From NCBI RefSeq assembly GCF_025244725.1, contig NZ_CP104203.1, forward strand, positions 1,488,001-1,552,000: 64,000 nucleotides of DNA, written 5' to 3'. This DNA comes from Chryseobacterium oranimense. GTDB taxonomy: Bacteria > Bacteroidota > Bacteroidia > Flavobacteriales > Weeksellaceae. Position 1 is the first letter of the stretch; every line of letters starts with the position of its first letter. The position numbers were made by a program, and so were the translations under genes. This document shows, in pieces, positions 61,410-64,000 of this stretch. The notes beneath the pieces are model-generated. The model searched no databases. It was not told the DNA's origin and was given only the letters and a program-made list of their open reading frames with translations.

Positions 61410-63356
61410 ATGAAAAAGCTATCTGCTCTTTTACTAAGTTTAACTGCTCCTTTCTTTTTTGCCCAGCAGGCAGGAGATGTTGCCAGCTTTGAACAGAAAT
61501 TAGATCTAACTCCGCAGGGTGTTGCCAATTTTATCGCTAATAACCTTGGTGACCAGAACGCCCCGGATTTCGTCAGTTATCTCAATGGATTCAATGTGGG
61601 ACTTAAGGGATACAAAATCACGTATTATACCAAAAACGAAAAGAATGTTTTAGTAAAAGCCACCGGACTCCTGATGTATCCCAATGTTAATTTTAAACTG
61701 TCTACTGTCGTATCCGATCATGGAACCACCGACAGCAGAGATAATGTTCCTTCTAACTTTAAAGGAGCTTTAACGGCCGGATTTGTAGTGGAACTCTCCT
61801 ATGTCCTCAACGGATACATACTGATGGCTCCGGATTATGTAGGAATGGGAAGCGGAGACGGGGTTCATCCCTATGTGGATGCAGCTACGGAAGCAGGAGC
61901 AACAATAGACTTTGTAACAGCAGCCAATAAAGTCCTGGGGCAGTTAGGCATAAAAAGATATGATGAATATTTTCTTACAGGCTATTCCCAAGGAGCCCAC
62001 GCTGCCATGTCTACTTTAAAAAGCCTGAACGCCTCCAATCCTACCAATCTGAAGTTTAAATATGCTTATATGGGTGACGGTCCTTATGACTTTTCAGGCG
62101 TCACTTTGAATAAAGGAGTTCTGGAAAAGGATTTTTATCCGTTTACTTCTTTCCTTGCCAATGTTCTCCATACCTGCAACAATACGGGGTATAAGACCTA
62201 TAACACCAGTATTTCAGAAGTAATTTCACCTGAATATCTTGATAAATATAATTATCATGTCGTTCAGGATAACGGAGGTCTCCTTTGGGGTCCTGTTATC
62301 TGGAGGAATCTTTTCACCCAGAATTTCGTGAATGATGTAACCAATAATCCGAATAACAACCTCAGAAGGTGCATGAAGCCTAAAGATGTGTACGACTGGT
62401 ACAACAAAACACCGATGACCTTGGGACACTCCACTGTAGACCTGGCTATTCCGCCGGAAAATACCTCCAAAACCATTGATGTACAGCGCGGATATTATTC
62501 GTGGTGGGATTTGAACAAATACAAGCTTGAAGCTTTCTATTGGGGACCTTTAGGGCATGTGGGAGGAATTGTCCCTTTCACTCTGGCATCGAATGCAAAG
62601 TTCAATACACTCAGAAGCGGAGGACTTCTGAACGAATGGGCCATATTGACTTCGAAACAACAGCAAAGCAACCAGCCGCAAGCTCACTCGCTTTATTCTT
62701 CCCAGTTAAAACCGGATCTTGGCAATATGCAGCTGGTGGGAATCACAGATTTCAATCAGGAGAAAGCAGCAGGCAAATCAGCCACGGAAAGCAGCTTATC
62801 TACCTTAAAAGATGGGGTTTATCTTTTAAAAGTACAGGAAAACAATAATCAAAAATTAATTCCGTATATTAAGAATACGCCTATAGAAGTTCCTGATAAT
62901 GAGATCATACAGTCTGAAAACAATCATATTCTAAAACTGAAAATCCCTCAGGAAGAACTTATGACAGTTAATATTTTTGATGAAAACAAAAACCTTCTGA
63001 AATCAGTTTCCAACGAACAATACATCAAAGACGGCGGGATTGATATGAAAAACATTGCCAGTCAAAACAATACCTTTGAAGTGGTCACTCAATTTTATAA
63101 TCTGCAGTTCAAAAAGGCATTGACTGATGGGGCATTAACCAATAAAACTGAAGTATTTACGCAAAACCGCCAGATTATTGCAAAAGCAGATAAAGGCATC
63201 AAAAATATCAGCATTTACAGCATTTCCGGTGCCCTAATCCTTCAGCAGGATATCAACAAACCGGAATTCAGATCAAATAATTTAGAATCAGGAGTTTATG
63301 TCGTTCAGATGATTACCTCCGATGGAAAAACAATCAATAAAAAAGTCAAATTATAA
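61410..63356 (+). CDS. T9SS-exported alpha/beta hydrolase
   Basis: The 648-residue protein has a signal peptide (about 1-18, ending FFFAQQ) and an alpha/beta hydrolase domain (about 50-400). The nucleophile is Ser193 in TGYSQGAH; a likely catalytic His is in GPLGHVGG near 380. The last 75 residues (KNISIYSISGAL, SGVYVVQMITSDGKTINKKV) form a type IX secretion sorting domain. It should be a surface or secreted esterase or lipase; the target is unknown. A terminator at 63399-63425 follows. Confidence 0.86.
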   Translation: MKKLSALLLSLTAPFFFAQQAGDVASFEQKLDLTPQGVANFIANNLGDQNAPDFVSYLNGFNVGLKGYKITYYTKNEKNVLVKATGLLMYPNVNFKLSTVVSDHGTTDSRDNVPSNFKGALTAGFVVELSYVLNGYILMAPDYVGMGSGDGVHPYVDAATEAGATIDFVTAANKVLGQLGIKRYDEYFLTGYSQGAHAAMSTLKSLNASNPTNLKFKYAYMGDGPYDFSGVTLNKGVLEKDFYPFTSFLANVLHTCNNTGYKTYNTSISEVISPEYLDKYNYHVVQDNGGLLWGPVIWRNLFTQNFVNDVTNNPNNNLRRCMKPKDVYDWYNKTPMTLGHSTVDLAIPPENTSKTIDVQRGYYSWWDLNKYKLEAFYWGPLGHVGGIVPFTLASNAKFNTLRSGGLLNEWAILTSKQQQSNQPQAHSLYSSQLKPDLGNMQLVGITDFNQEKAAGKSATESSLSTLKDGVYLLKVQENNNQKLIPYIKNTPIEVPDNEIIQSENNHILKLKIPQEELMTVNIFDENKNLLKSVSNEQYIKDGGIDMKNIASQNNTFEVVTQFYNLQFKKALTDGALTNKTEVFTQNRQIIAKADKGIKNISIYSISGALILQQDINKPEFRSNNLESGVYVVQMITSDGKTINKKVKL

Positions 63357-63395
63357 CAAAGTTTCATAATATATTCTTCATTTCAAATTAATTGA

Positions 63396-63428
63396 TTGAA
63401 TGCACTTCAGCAATGGAGTGCATTTTTT
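63396..63428. terminator. Terminator between the hydrolase and nuclease genes
   Basis: An AATGCACTTC/GGAGTGCATT stem (10 bp, one wobble) with a six-base loop and a T-run of six. It lies between convergent genes. Confidence 0.88.
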
Positions 63429-64000
63429 AATTGGAATAAGGTTTTATATTCTCAATAAAACTGAGATCCGGATTTAAAATTTCCAGGATAAGATTCTTCA
63501 CAGACTGCATGGCATCATCAATATTCCCTTTCTCAAACTGCAGGGAAACCACTCCTTTTTTAGCTTCTGCAAAACTCCAGATACCGGTTTCTATAGGAAG
63601 ACCCCAGAACTCGGGAAGATTCTGAACCACATAATGATAAATACACAGCTGGAGAGCCTGCTTCCTTTCACTGTTATGGAAATATTCAGCGACATTGCCT
63701 TCGTCTATTTTTACCGTGAGATTTTTGATCTTTGCGGTTTTGTAATCAATAATTCTCAATGTTCCGTTGAGGCGATCTATTCTGTCAATAAATCCAAAGA
63801 AGGAAATTTTATCATTGCTTTCAAGATAGAAATCTACGTTTTCAAATCTTTTTTCAATGTCTAAAATCTCTAAAGTATTACCGCTTTTCACCAATTCAAG
63901 ATCATGGTTCAGAACATTTTCAATTACTTTTTTAGCAATAGCTCTGTGAATATAATTCATTCCTTTTTCATAGAACTCTGGCTGGTGTTTCAGCTTTTCA
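63427..64000 (-). CDS. PD-(D/E)XK nuclease family protein, AddB-like (5' end missing)
   Basis: The reading frame continues past the apparent ATG at 63960 to the window edge without a stop (the upstream codons read EKLKHQPEFYEKG), so this is the C-terminal part of a larger gene. It carries the PD-(D/E)XK core with GFIDRIDRL, RIIDYKTAK (the Asp and Lys of the nuclease site) and a final helix region. This is the layout of the AddB/RecB-type nuclease domain used in double-strand break repair. The four-cysteine iron-sulfur ligands of AddB cannot be judged because most of the protein is outside. Confidence 0.8.
   Translation of the reverse strand, partial: EKLKHQPEFYEKGMNYIHRAIAKKVIENVLNHDLELVKSGNTLEILDIEKRFENVDFYLESNDKISFFGFIDRIDRLNGTLRIIDYKTAKIKNLTVKIDEGNVAEYFHNSERKQALQLCIYHYVVQNLPEFWGLPIETGIWSFAEAKKGVVSLQFEKGNIDDAMQSVKNLILEILNPDLSFIENIKPYSN

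Noticed and set aside
63427..63960. Complete 177-residue nuclease starting at 63960
   Set aside because: The frame stays open upstream to the window edge, so the ATG is internal to a larger gene.

Overview
The window looks like chromosomal DNA of a flavobacterium, most likely Chryseobacterium or a close relative in the Weeksellaceae. I base this on several things seen together: AT-rich DNA, start sites without strong Shine-Dalgarno sequences, promoter-like TAnnTTTG boxes, a SusC/SusD pair, C-terminal type IX secretion (T9SS) sorting domains, a Bacteroidota-type (T6SS-iii-like) VgrG island, and an AraC-type regulator beside a copper ATPase. The genus is an inference. I recognise no rRNA or tRNA gene, CRISPR array, complete insertion sequence or prophage.

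Layout. 1-9,900: a DUF4153 membrane protein, an RRM RNA-binding protein, a DUF6157 protein, then a thioesterase, an HMA-AraC regulator and a copper P-type ATPase, followed by DUF72, a lipoprotein polysaccharide deacetylase and a YggS-type PLP protein. 9,900-25,400: mostly housekeeping and transport genes: a sigma-54 activator without a DNA-binding domain, MATE and SMR exporters, two Crp/Fnr regulators, an S9 peptidase, DoxX, Era, methionine aminopeptidase, a soluble acyl-ACP desaturase and phosphoglycerate mutase. 25,800-29,800: an AT-rich accessory stretch with a secreted protein, a TPR/LuxR-like membrane regulator and two small helix-turn-helix proteins, with shared 11-bp direct repeats in the gaps. 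30,000-37,700: SUI1/eIF1, a leucine-rich repeat protein, a PhoX-like T9SS protein, a diheme peroxidase, a nucleoside phosphorylase and a Rossmann-fold protein.

38,200-43,450 is a VgrG effector island: vgrG, two uncharacterised proteins, a PAAR-like (DUF4280-type) protein whose C-terminus is a YeeF-like DNA/RNA nuclease, and a YezG-like immunity protein. Base composition drops abruptly where the toxin domain begins, which suggests a modular swap of the toxin tip. A secreted YadA-head-like repeat protein follows on the other strand.

47,250-59,950 is a polysaccharide utilisation locus: SusC, SusD, two GH30 enzymes, a GH3 and a GH16 enzyme on the minus strand, with an MFS transporter and a NUDIX-winged-helix regulator diverging from it. 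The enzyme set fits a beta-1,3/1,6-glucan such as laminarin or fungal/yeast wall glucan. The window ends with a glutaryl-CoA dehydrogenase-like enzyme, a T9SS-exported alpha/beta hydrolase and the C-terminal part of a PD-(D/E)XK nuclease that runs off the right edge.

Many genes are separated by clear hairpin terminators, and several gaps carry what look like dispersed flavobacterial intergenic repeats. All family assignments come from reading the translated sequences, with no database search.
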